Below, piece after piece: positions 44,363-54,321 of a DNA stretch of 64,000 nucleotides. The stretch spans positions 84,909,501-84,973,500 of the forward strand of contig CM059582.1 in NCBI GenBank assembly GCA_030407085.1, given 5' to 3'. The stretch's first letter is position 1. Every line of letters starts with the position of its first letter. A program made the position numbers and the translations under genes. This DNA is from Trichopria drosophilae. Lineage: Eukaryota; Arthropoda; Insecta; Hymenoptera; Diapriidae. The notes below the pieces were generated by a model. That model was not told where the DNA came from. It saw nothing but the letters and a program-made list of their open reading frames with translations, and did not search any database.

Positions 44363-44378
44363 GGGTCTGGGGGCGGGG
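44363..44378 (+). promoter_or_regulatory. Polypurine tract
   Basis: GGGTCTGGGGGCGGGG immediately before the 3' LTR TG. It is the expected primer for plus-strand synthesis. Confidence 0.75.
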
Positions 44379-45284
44379 TGTAACGATGATTTCCTGTTCA
44401 TATTTAGAACAACAAAATCATCGTTGACGAACCGCTCCGGAGTCTAATCATATTGGATAATAAGTAATGTCGTTTACTATGTTACAGGGAACGATTGGCC
44501 TCGGGCCGAGCATAGCCAACAAAGGAAACACGGAGCGAGAGAGAGAGAAAGCGTGTCCGCGGACTCGCGGAATTTGGAACCGCGGAAAAATCGGGAGGAC
44601 CGCGGAATTCCGTCACTCGTCCCTTGGCCGTAACACGGGTGTAATCGTCGGCAATTTCGATCGTAACTGTGTCCTCGTGCCGGCGGTGAAAAGTGCGATC
44701 GTGCTAGTGTGTCCGAGGAACTTTTTTATAAGAAATTGAGCCCGACGGACGAACCGGTGCCCTTGGCCAGGTTATAGCAGAAAAGAGAGTAAGTACCGGC
44801 GAGTTGCCCGCCTGAAACGGCAATCTCTCTGTCTTCCTCACTCTCTCGCTTTTATCCTTCAATTTTCTTAGGCGAATTTTTGTTTCCGCGTTCGCCACTA
44901 TTTTAACGGTGACGAGGCTCGAAAAGCCTGCTTTTTCGATCCCAGTGCGGTAGGACCTTGCATTTTATTTGTAGGTATTTTTTTATTAATTATAATTGAA
45001 TAGAGTGATCTTATCGACTTTGAACGGTGTAATTATTTTTGGTGTTATGTAATCTTTGATCAAATCACTTTTGTGTTTACGGTAACGGCCGTCTCAGACG
45101 TCTCTCACCGCGAGTGAGCTAGTCGGTGGACGGGAATTTCACCGCGGGTTTCGTCAATACCAGGACGTACGAGAACGTCAAATTTGGGCCATCCGGGGAC
45201 CGTTGGTCCAGAGAATACCCCAACAACGTAGAGTGGCAATTCTGGCCCATCGTCGTTACGATTCCGCGGGGGAAACCCGTTACA
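44379..45284 (+). repeat. 3' LTR, complete (906 bp)
   Basis: Begins TGTAACGATGATTTCC, ends CCCGTTACA, followed by the ACGT duplication (45285-45288). A TTTTTTATAAG box near 44724 may be the core promoter. Short frames inside are not genes. Confidence 0.9.
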
Positions 45285-45288
45285 ACGT

Positions 45289-45601
45289 ATAGGAAAATAA
45301 TAATGCAAATCAATATTAATTGATGGTATTATGAAAGGTTCTTAATTCCATAAACAGTTCTTAAAACCAAAAACAGCATAGTCAGTTAAAAATTTACAAT
45401 TCATGTAATTTTAGATTTGATATATTTTCTAAATTGTGGTTGTACTAATGAAATCTGTCCATGATTTCTTTATAATCCATATTTGTAACAATTTTTATTT
45501 TAGGCAAGTTTTAAAATTTTTTCCAACAAGTTAAGAGCTCCCGGACGCCATATTGGAGCGGCCATTTTGGATTTTGCAAATACGCACTCGGCATTCGAAA
45601 G
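45289..45601. other. Unassigned flank
   Basis: AT-rich, with CGCCATATTGGAGCGGCCAT near 45547, two ATGG-type motifs in opposite order to the cassette elsewhere. Confidence 0.4.
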
Positions 45602-45683
45602 TATAGACCTTAAAATCAATTTTTTTTTCTTCATTTAGTGTGCAATTTTTAAATAAAACTATCAGAGGAGGAAGTGATAGAAT

Positions 45684-45700
45684 TATTGTATAGATATATA
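45684..45700. repeat. LINE target-site duplication (left)
   Basis: TATTGTATAGATATATA here and at 50770-50786 exactly flank the LINE. Confidence 0.9.
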
Positions 45701-46042
45701 TTTATTTAATGTATCCACAATTTTGTGCTTACATGGCTTCCGATCACCTTTGCACTATTTACAAACTTTATGTTTACAACTCTCACACTACATTTCTACA
45801 TCTAATTTCATTCTCTCACTTTCAATCTAATATTTACATTTCCATTCTGCTGCTATCTCTCTCTCTCTCCCTCTCTCTGTCCTTCCATTCGTTGATCACT
45901 CCCCCTCTCTCTCTCTTTCCCTCTCCCCGTCATTTACTTTATCTCCCTCGCTAATTACATCTGTCAATACCCCTCTTGCCTCACCGGCACACTTCTATTT
46001 ACATTTTACCATTTCGATGTTCATTCTACGCTACATTCCATT

Positions 46043-49000
46043 TTACTTCCCCTCTCTCTCATTCTCTCTTTGTATCTCTCGCATTTTTTCTACTTTTTCC
46101 ATCCACTTGTACCCTCTCCCGTCTTCATTTAATACATCCATTCTTATCTCATTCTCTCCTACCAATTTTTTACACACCCGAAGATGTCTCATACACTCTC
46201 TTTCTTCCCCACACAGCCTACACTTTCTTTCCTCTTCTTTCATCCAATACCTGTTACCCCTTGTCTCATTTCCACATCTCCATCTTGCTATCGTTTGTAT
46301 TTTCTTCCCTTCCGTCCTCTTTCTATTCTCTCTCATATATGTTGGGATTCCCTCTACCCTCCTATATTCTACGCACGACTTTGACCTTCTCACTTGCTCT
46401 ATCCTCTCCTGTTCGTCTACCTCTTTATCCCTTTTCCTCAGTTTTTCCCATTTTTCTTCCCTTTCCGCTCTCAGCGCCTCCTCACTCTGCCCTACCCTCC
46501 ACAAGTATTTCCTTCTCTCCAAACTATCTCTTGCCCATTCTTTCTCTTCTCTCTCTCTTTAATCTTTTCTCTTTTCCACTATACAGATTTTCCCCACTTC
46601 TCCCATCTCCCCTTTTTCCATTTTCTCCTCATAGCGACCTGCCCTACTTCCTGCTTCATTTCTTATTTTTTCTCTTTTCAATTTCTCTCTTACTATGTAT
46701 CCTGGCGTCCCTCTATCTAATTTTAAAATCCATCTTAAATACTTTTCCTGTAGACTCTCTACCCCCTCCCACTCCTTATATCCCCAGATTTCTACTCCAT
46801 ACATTAACACCCCCTTTACTATGCTATCGAATAGCTTTAACCTCCATCTTATGTCTCCTCTAAATTTCCTTTCCCCGTAACTCCACACCCATCCCATCGC
46901 AATTCTCGCCTTTCTTACCCGCTCTCTTACATGTTCATCCTCTCTATTATTTCTTTTCATTACATATCCTAAATAATTAATCCTCTTTACTTCTTGAATA
47001 CTCTCTTTTCCCCACCACCACTTCCTTTCTTTTTCTTTCCCTCCATCATTTTTAAACACAATCACTTTGGATTTTTCTACTCTTAAATCTAATTTTTTAT
47101 CTTCTAAATATTTCTTTAGCATTCTCATCATCGCTCTTAATCCGTCTTCCTTTTCTGCTACTATAGCTATATCATCTGCATATTCCAATGACCATATTTT
47201 TGTCCTTCCTACTTTCACTCCCCCAGGCCCTTTCATCATTTCCTCCTCTATATCAGCAATATATATATTAAACAATGTAGGGCTTAGAGGGCATCCTTGC
47301 CTAACTCCTTTCTCTACTATAAATTCCCTACTCTCCTTCTCCATTATTCTTACTCTACATCTCGTCCCTTCGTAAATTTCTTTTACCCTCTCTATAAGAT
47401 CTTTCTCTATTCCTCTTTTCTCCATCATCTTCCATAAAATCTCTCTATCCAATCTGTCAAAAGCTGCCTTCAAATCTGCGAAGAACGCATACACCTTTTC
47501 CTTTCTACCCAGCCTCCTCCCTATTACATGCTTTAACATCTTTATATTTCCTATTGTCCTTCTATTTTTCCTAAATCCTGCTTGTGATCTCCCCCATCCT
47601 CCATTTTCGTCCAACGCCTTTACTATTCTTTTATTCAGAATGCTTGCGTATATTTTGTATGCAGTACTGGTTAGTGTTACCCCTCTATAATTGCTTACTA
47701 TATTTCTTTCACCTCTCTTCCATATTGGCACTACTATTCCTATCCTCCAACTATCCGGAAAACCTTCTCCCCTCCATACTTTTTTAATTATCTCGCCCAG
47801 CTTTTCTGCCACCTTATCGCCTCCCGCTATCCATACCTCGTTTTTTAATCCATCCGATCCTGCTGCTTTTTTTCTTTTTAAGCTCTTTATTTCACTCATT
47901 ATTTCATCTTGTTTTACTTCATTTCCTTCTCTCACTTTCATTTCCCTATGTTCCTTTTCCAAGTTTCTTCTTGCCCCTCCTAGTGCTTCCATGAAGTATT
48001 CCTCCCACTGTCCCACACTTATACTTTTGTCAATTTCCTCCCTTCGTTTTCTTCCCTTATTTATAAAATTCCACGCTTCTTCTTCCGTTTTAATTTTCTC
48101 TATCTCTTTCTCTTCCTGTCTACTGTATTCTTTTTTCTTTTCCTCACATAATTGTCTATGCTCTTTTCTTGTTGTAACGTATTTCCTATAATCTTCCTCG
48201 TTCTGTTTTCTTCTATATTCTTTTCTCTTTCTATGCGCCTCTCTCTTCTTTCTTTTACACTCATTATCCCACCATGGCACCCACCCTAACTCTTTTTTTC
48301 TTCCTCTTTTCCTTTCTACTATCGCCTTTTTTGTCTTTGTCTCTAGTTCTTCCCACTCCTTCCTTACCCCTTTTTCCTTCCATTCTACTTTCTGCATTCT
48401 TTTTCTATATTCTATTTCCCCTTCTTTCGTCCAATTTTGTATTTTCCCTTCTTCTTTCTCCTCTATAGTTTGTCCCTTTTCCCAGCCTCGGGCTATTGTT
48501 ACTATTAACGGTTGATGATCGGACTCAATCCGATCTCCTACTTCCAATCTTTTTATTTTATCCCCCGCCTCCACATTCACCACTGCATAATCTATTACCG
48601 ATTTTTTCCCATCCCTTTCAAAAGTCCATTCTCCCGACTCATCCCCCTCTTTTCCTCCATTTAATATTATCCAGCCCCTATCTTCAATCATTTCAATCAT
48701 ATCCCTTCCTTGTACATTTACTCTCTCATCCTTTGATTCTCTCCCTCTATCTTCTATTTCTTCTCCACATCCCTCTCCTCCTCCTAGTCTTCCTGTTCTT
48801 GCATTGAAATCTCCTGCTATTAATAAATTTCGATCCTCTGTCTCTCTTATTATTTCTCCTAACGAATCTAACAACTCTTTATTCCCGTCTCTGTTATACA
48901 GTGTGAATATTCTCCATCCCTCCTTCCCTACCTCTATTCTTCTTTCTTGTACTCCTTCTCTAATTCCTTTCTTATCCCTGTTATTATACCCCCCATCGCT

Positions 49001-49308
49001 CTTCCTTTCTTACTCTCTCTTTTTGCGACCTGACACTTCCAATTCCAATCTTTAGGCAACTTCTGCCTTATTCTCTCCCACTATCTTTCCTCTACCCATG
49101 TCTCTGTGAGTCCAATCACCTCAAATTCCTTCAGAAAATTCCAGAAATCTTCTTCTTTGTTTTTAATTCCCGCTACATTCCAAAATATTCCTTTCAGTTC
49201 TCTTTGACTATTTTTGTTTTTCTCCATCGTCCTCTCTCCTTCGTATATCCCCCCTACCGTATTCAGTACACCATGGGCACTTCCCGAAAACCCCTCTCTC
49301 TCATGCAT
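46043..49308 (-). pseudogene. LINE ORF2: endonuclease, RT, C-terminal zinc knuckle
   Basis: Nearly complete ORF2 read from 49308 to 46043. The apurinic-like endonuclease starts at GIFWNVAGIKNKEED with LTETW; NLLIAGDFNART and ESDHQPLIV follow, with the usual E, D, N and H residues. RT has KKAAGSDGLKNEVW, VPIWKRGE with NYRGVTLTS, FADLKAAFDRLD, GVRQGCPLSPTLFN and the catalytic YADDIAIVAE. The C terminus has CRLCGEERECMRHLRVC. Lesions are TAG at 49083-49081, a one-base frameshift near 48950 and TAA near 46559, each in otherwise uninterrupted sequence, suggesting recent inactivation. The longest open part is 771 codons (48874-46559). Confidence 0.92.
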
Positions 49309-50321
49309 TCATTTCCTTCATCCCATACATACTCCTTCCCGTTCAGTACCACCCTCCCATACTTCACCTTCGCATTCATACCTTTCTCTCTCTGTATTTT
49401 CGCCCATACTCTTAATCTCGCTTGTCTATCCCGTTCCTGTTTCGTTAGATCATCATCTATATATATGCTCGTTCCTTTCAACTTTTTCCTATTCTCCATA
49501 ATTAATCTTTTTTCTTCCAAACTTCCCACTTTTGCTACTATTATCTTATTTTCTTCTCTTTTTCCTACCATAAACACATCTTTTATATTCACTTTCCTTT
49601 ATACATCTTCCAACTTTTTTAGCACCTCCTGTGCTGCCTCTTTCACTTTTCCTCTCTCTACTTCTGCTCCTTTGATCACAATGTTGCATCTTCTCTCCTT
49701 ATTTTCCATATCTTCAAATTTCTTTTCCAATCCTTTCACTCTCAACGACAGCTCCTTATTTTCTTTTTCTATCACACTAATTTTCTGTTGTTGTTCTATT
49801 TTCCAGTTTTCCAATTCCTTTCTCACCTCTCTTTTCAATTCTTCTTTCCATTCTCTTAACTCCTCTATTATCGCCTTTTTCTGCGCCTCGCAGGATCTTC
49901 TAATAATTTCTTCTAGTTTTGTCTCGTCCATGTCTTCTATTTTTTTCGTCCTCGTTCGCTTCGCTTCTTGTTTTTCGTTTTCCTCGGATTTTTCGTTTCC
50001 TCCTGACAAACTTCGCTCTCTTTTCAGCAGCCACGAACTTACGCGGGACGAACTGCCAACACTACTTCCCCTTTCCCTGCCCAACCTCTCCACGTTTGTT
50101 TTTCTACCTCTCTTCTTCTTTCCTCCTTCGGTCTCACTTACCGATCCTTCCAATCCACTACTCCCCCCCAATTGTTTCACCCACCTCCCTACCTTTCTTT
50201 CTGCCGTTTCCTCCGGTAAACTCAGCACTGATTCTACAGTTTCACTATCCCCACTGTCAACTTTCCTCTCTTCTCTCTCTACACGTCCTTCTCTGTTTTC
50301 CCCCTTCTGTATACCACTCAT
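49263..50321 (-). pseudogene. LINE ORF1, coiled coil plus RNA-binding region, one stop
   Basis: Starts ATG at 50321. Residues 1-130 are low-complexity Glu/Arg/Ser-rich. About 140-225 is a long coiled coil (EELREWKEELKREVRKELEN, KENKELSLRVKGLEKKFED). From CNIVIKG onward it resembles the LINE ORF1 RNA-binding fold, continuing after an in-frame TAA (49601-49599) through VNIKDVFMVGK and IYIDDDLTKQER to 49263. The role would be to coat element RNA. It has no CCHC knuckles. It overlaps the start of ORF2 slightly. Confidence 0.85.
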
Positions 50322-50769
50322 TAAATATACTCACGTGTTATCGTAGTAAGCAATTAATTTATTGTATACACCGCCACCCAATATTTCGAAACGTGTCGTT
50401 CTAGGTAGCTCCTCGCAACTCGCAGGTCTCTCGTATCTGCCGTTCTCGTCGAAGATCGCGCAATTTCGCGATTCGGTGTTTTCCGTTCGCCGTTCGATTC
50501 GGTGTTTTCCGTTCCCAGCTGCCACGTGGAATTGGTCGTCTCGCCAAAACCTATTTCGAGGTTAGCCAGGGTACGCCCTTTCGACACAAATTACTCACTT
50601 TTAAGCTTACTGCTTTCTTTAGAGTTAGTCGAAAATGGGTGACCGTCCCCTGACGTTTCTCTCAGTGACAGAAAATGCCAGATATTTGAGTAAAAACTCT
50701 CAAAAACTTACAGTTTCTCGCTCGTATGAAAAACACGTTTTTCCACTCACCGCTGTCAACCGGAAGTCC
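50322..50769 (-). promoter_or_regulatory. LINE 5' UTR with a 27-bp direct repeat
   Basis: GATTCGGTGTTTTCCGTTC occurs twice, near 50470 and 50497, 27 bp apart. This GC-richer region before ORF1 is where an internal LINE promoter would lie; that role is inferred from position. Confidence 0.5.
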
Positions 50770-51480
50770 TATTGTATAGATATATATACGACTATTATTC
50801 GGTAACGGAATATCGTTATCCAGTACGTATATATATTTGGTATTCAATGATAAAATCAAAATAATTGTTGCAACTAGCAACGAAAAGGTTTCTTCTCGAC
50901 CGTCCTAATTTAAAATTAAGTGTAATTAATAGTATTTCTCGGTATTAAGGGTCAATTAACAAATAACACAGGTCGACAAAAATTGACTTGCTTTCTGATT
51001 CAAGCATCGGATCAGACTTATCTTATAGATTTTTCATCGCTGAACACGAATCTGACTTAAAAAATTGCCCATCACGTCGAGATTTTGAGAAAAACGAATT
51101 CAAAAACTCCAAAGTCCTGTTTTTTTCAGTTTTTGATCACGTGTAGAAAGTGAAGCTGATGTGCTACAAGTCTCTAACTAGACTTAAATTCAAGCTTGAA
51201 CCCTCAGCTAAAGGAATCAAATCGAGTAGTCACTGAATCAGTCACAAATTTTCATGTATCATAACTTTTTCCCGCACGCACGCCCTGTACTGGCACTGAC
51301 ACTGCCGTGCATATATGCAATAGTGGCGTGCACATTTACAAATTATATTTATGCCATTTACTGTTTTTGTGATAAGGTCAATAACTCGTTATGAATTTCT
51401 GGGCAAATTTTAAAAATTCAAAATGGCGGATTCAAAATGGCGGACATACAATTTTGAAACTCAATGTGTTTTATTGAAAT

Positions 51481-52058
51481 TTGGTATATGGAAGTTTTTA
51501 TAGTCACTGATTACGAATCTCAAGTAAAAATTAAAGAATTAAAAATATAAGTCATAAGATTTGATTGAAATTTGGGGTCTGTAGTCAGAAAAATACTTTT
51601 GGTCAAAACTAGATAGGTTTCATTAAGAAAGTTCTTATTATATGATTTGTCCTAGTTAAAATAACAGAAAATATTAACCAGTATGATCTGTGTGCATTTT
51701 CCTGGTTAAAATTTTCTAGTGTTCCGTACACGCGACATAGTTAGCATCACCGTCGCCAGATGCTCGCGTAGACTGCCGAGGCTCTAGTTCTCTCCCGTAG
51801 TAGAAATGCATTTTCGTTTGGTACATAAGGAGCTGACCGAGGAGCGCTAAGCATAGTCGTATTATGCTGAAAAAGTTTCTGATATTATTTCTGACATTTT
51901 AATATAAATTTCTGGATCAATCCTTTTCAAGCCGTTTTGCGGACTACAATCCCAATCTGTTCTTTTCAGAAACTTATTAACTTTACCTGGTTTAAATAAT
52001 ATTCAAAATTACAAGTTTTCCACTATTTAAACTTTAATATTGATTCTTCTAATTTAAG
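51481..52058. other. 5' non-coding part of the 3.87-kb transposon
   Basis: Between the left TIR and the ORF. It includes a short GC-richer segment at about 51725-51860 (CATCACCGTCGCCAGATGC), a plausible promoter region, and otherwise AT-rich sequence. Confidence 0.45.
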
Positions 52059-53807
52059 ATGCCTAGAATTTGCAAAACAGATCCAAATTCGTTTTGTTAC
52101 ATTTGTGGACAGTTTATGACAAAAAAGCAGAGACGGACATTGACGCCTAATGTAAAACAAATATATGAATTTTATTTTGGTTTCAAAGTAACGAATTTAG
52201 ATAAAAGTTGGACTCCAAACTTCTCCTGTAATCATTGCACATCAGCTTTATTTTTATGGAGCCGGAGAGAACGTCCTTCCATGACTTTTGGTAGTCCAAT
52301 GATATGGAAAGAACCAACTGATCATTTTACGAATTGTTACTTTTGCGCAATAAATACTTGTGGATTTTCTGGAAAAAATAAATGTAATATCGAATATCCA
52401 AATGTATCTTCTGTGACTTACCCTCAAAATCATACCAATTTGTTACCAGTTCCAGAGCCACCGAAATTTGCTGAAGAAGACAATTTATTTACTGATGAAC
52501 TTAACGATCCACAATCAACGAATTCTGGTGTCATCAATGACAGTGAAGAGTCAGATCACATGCTCGATTTTCACAATTCTGAAGCGACATCTAATAAACC
52601 ACATCTTATAAATCAGAAAGAACTGAATGATCTATTTAGAGACTTGAAATTATCGAAACATCAGAGTGAATTACTTGCTTCACGGCTGAAAGGATGGAAG
52701 TTACTTGAACACGGAACTTTGATAACTTCCGTTAGAAAGCGTCAGAGAAATTTGGAATCATATTTCGCAATGAGTGGTGAACTTGTTTATTGTAGTGACG
52801 TTGAGGGTCTTATGGCAGAATTAGGAAGAGATCATGACCCAAGTGAATGGCGCTTATTCATAGATGCATCGAAAGCCAGTTTAAAAGCTGTTCTTCTTTT
52901 CAACGGAAATGTATACCCATCTATCCCTATTGCTCACGCAGCTACAATGAAAGAAACATACGAAAATATAAAACTGCTTCTAGATTGCAATAGCTACACA
53001 AAGTACAAATGGAAAATTTGTGCAGATTTAAAAGTTGTAGCCCTTATACTTGGCCTGCAAACAGGCTATACAAAGTATTGCTGTTTTCTCTGTGAATGGG
53101 ACAGTAGAGCGAGAGATAAGCACTACAAAGTAAAAGCATGGCCTATGAGAAAAACTTTAACTCCCGGAGCTAAAAATGTCTCCAATAAACCACTTGTTGA
53201 TCCAAATGACATAATCATACCACCACTTCATATTAAACTTGGTCTGATGAAAAATTATGTTAAAGCAATGGATAAAACAGGTAATGGTTTCCTGTATTTA
53301 AAAGAAAAATTTCCATACATTAGTGATGCTAAATTAAAAGAGGGAATTTTTGTTGGACCGGAAATTCGACAAGTGATAAAAGATGAAGAGTTTGAGAAAA
53401 AGCTCACTGCTAAGGAGAGAGCAGCGTGGATTTCATTTAAAGAGGTCAATGCATATTTTCTAGGTAACAAACGAGCTACAAATTATAAGACGTTAGTTGC
53501 GAAAATGATAAAAAATTATGAACGCATGGGTTGCAACATGTCGTTAAAGATCCACTTTCTCGACTCCCATTTAGATTTCTTCCCCGAAAATTGCGGTGAT
53601 GTTAGCGATGAGCATGGTGAGAGATTCCATCAAGATATAAAAAGTATGGAAAAACGATACCAAGGAAAATGGAATCCCTCCATGCTTGCCGACTACTGCT
53701 GGGGTTTACTGAAAGAAAGTGATGACAATTACTCTAGAAAGTCACAAAGAAGAAGCTTTGACAGTCCAGCAAATACGACGCAAGTTCTGGAACATGATAG
53801 TATCTGA
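52059..53807 (+). CDS. Putative transposase, 582 codons, intact
   Basis: Uninterrupted ORF of a widespread multicopy arthropod protein type. Residues 10-75 hold FCYICG and FSCNHC, a possible zinc-binding N terminus. The core (about 220-570) contains SDVEGLMAELG, WRLFIDASK, KWKICADLKVVALILG, CCFLCEWDSRARDKHY (CxxC...H), LPLHIKLGLMK-like IPPLHIKLGLMK, LKIHFLDSHLDFF and SDEHGERFHQDI. I propose D in LFIDASK, D in CADLK and E in DEHGE as a DDE-type set with a zinc insertion, as in CMC-like transposases; this is inference. The start ATG is preceded by AT-rich sequence and is the only good start. Confidence 0.85.
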   Translation: MPRICKTDPNSFCYICGQFMTKKQRRTLTPNVKQIYEFYFGFKVTNLDKSWTPNFSCNHCTSALFLWSRRERPSMTFGSPMIWKEPTDHFTNCYFCAINTCGFSGKNKCNIEYPNVSSVTYPQNHTNLLPVPEPPKFAEEDNLFTDELNDPQSTNSGVINDSEESDHMLDFHNSEATSNKPHLINQKELNDLFRDLKLSKHQSELLASRLKGWKLLEHGTLITSVRKRQRNLESYFAMSGELVYCSDVEGLMAELGRDHDPSEWRLFIDASKASLKAVLLFNGNVYPSIPIAHAATMKETYENIKLLLDCNSYTKYKWKICADLKVVALILGLQTGYTKYCCFLCEWDSRARDKHYKVKAWPMRKTLTPGAKNVSNKPLVDPNDIIIPPLHIKLGLMKNYVKAMDKTGNGFLYLKEKFPYISDAKLKEGIFVGPEIRQVIKDEEFEKKLTAKERAAWISFKEVNAYFLGNKRATNYKTLVAKMIKNYERMGCNMSLKIHFLDSHLDFFPENCGDVSDEHGERFHQDIKSMEKRYQGKWNPSMLADYCWGLLKESDDNYSRKSQRRSFDSPANTTQVLEHDSI

Positions 53808-53835
53808 AGTAAAATTCGTGATCTTTTCTGTTTTT

Positions 53836-53866
53836 TACACACATACACACACACACACACACACAC

Positions 53867-53925
<59 letters not shown>

Positions 53926-53940
53926 ACACACACACACAAA
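53836..53940. repeat. (CA)n microsatellite
   Basis: About 105 bp, just after the stop of the 582-codon ORF and inside the transposon. Confidence 0.95.
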
Positions 53941-54321
53941 CAGGTGACGGCAAGGGGAACCACCTGATCAAAGCACCCCGAAGACATGCAAATCCGACTG
54001 TGCGACTTCCACGGGGTGCATGTTGGATTACGCTAACGCCAGCGGTATACAAAATTTTCGAATGAAACACCTTCCACTCCGGATTGGAAGGACGCGGGCA
54101 TGCACACACCTCACACAGAGAGGGTTTGGAGTCGAAAAATACCGTGGAAGTGACGTACCATGGGGTCCTAATCTCTACTGTCACGCGCGCACGCTCGCAC
54201 GCACACACACACACGCACATACGTGAGAGGCAAGGGGATTACTCACAGTAAACCAACACCCCGAAGGGATCAGTTTCCTGCTACGTCCATGTCGTTGATC
54301 CTGGGTAATGCCGAGAGCAGG
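53941..54321. other. 3' non-coding part of the 3.87-kb transposon
   Basis: Contains a direct pair of GGCAAGGGG...CACCCCGAAG segments (about 53948-53985 and 54231-54270), a short CACGCACACAC tract at 54181-54222 and the 54281-54315 motif shared with 39.5 kb. Confidence 0.5.
54281..54315 (+). repeat. Short dispersed motif shared with 39.5 kb
   Basis: CTACGTCCATGTCGTT...GGGTAATGC; see 39506-39540. Confidence 0.45.

Larger units (their letters stand above)
36723..45284 (+). mobile_element. Gypsy-type LTR retrotransposon, defective, with third ORF
   Basis: LTR ends TGTAAC...GTTACA, ACGT target duplication, and gag, protease-RT-RNase H-integrase order all identify a Ty3/Gypsy-type element. Defects are a 5' LTR reduced to 189 of about 906 bp, gag broken and interrupted by a 1.3-kb nested insertion, a stop in the RT active site, frameshifts in RT/RNase H and loss of the integrase core. 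Downstream of pol lies an intact 181-codon ORF3. The purine-rich tract precedes the complete 3' LTR. Confidence 0.92.
45701..50769 (-). mobile_element. Near-complete two-ORF LINE, 5.07 kb
   Basis: Minus-strand non-LTR retrotransposon with 17-bp target duplications. It comprises a 5' UTR of about 450 bp, ORF1, ORF2 and a short 3' UTR ending CATTAAATAAA. Because the coding strand is very rich in G and A, the plus strand here is CT-rich and gives long antisense frames that are not genes. Clade uncertain: the endonuclease/RT resembles the I/R1-to-L1 range, and the ORF2 C terminus carries a CCHC-like knuckle. Confidence 0.92.

Noticed and set aside
45976..50346. Long plus-strand frames (295, 166 and 380 codons) rich in Ser, Leu, Phe and Pro
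   Set aside because: Antisense shadows of the purine-rich LINE ORFs; no domain, and the minus strand has clear endonuclease and RT motifs.
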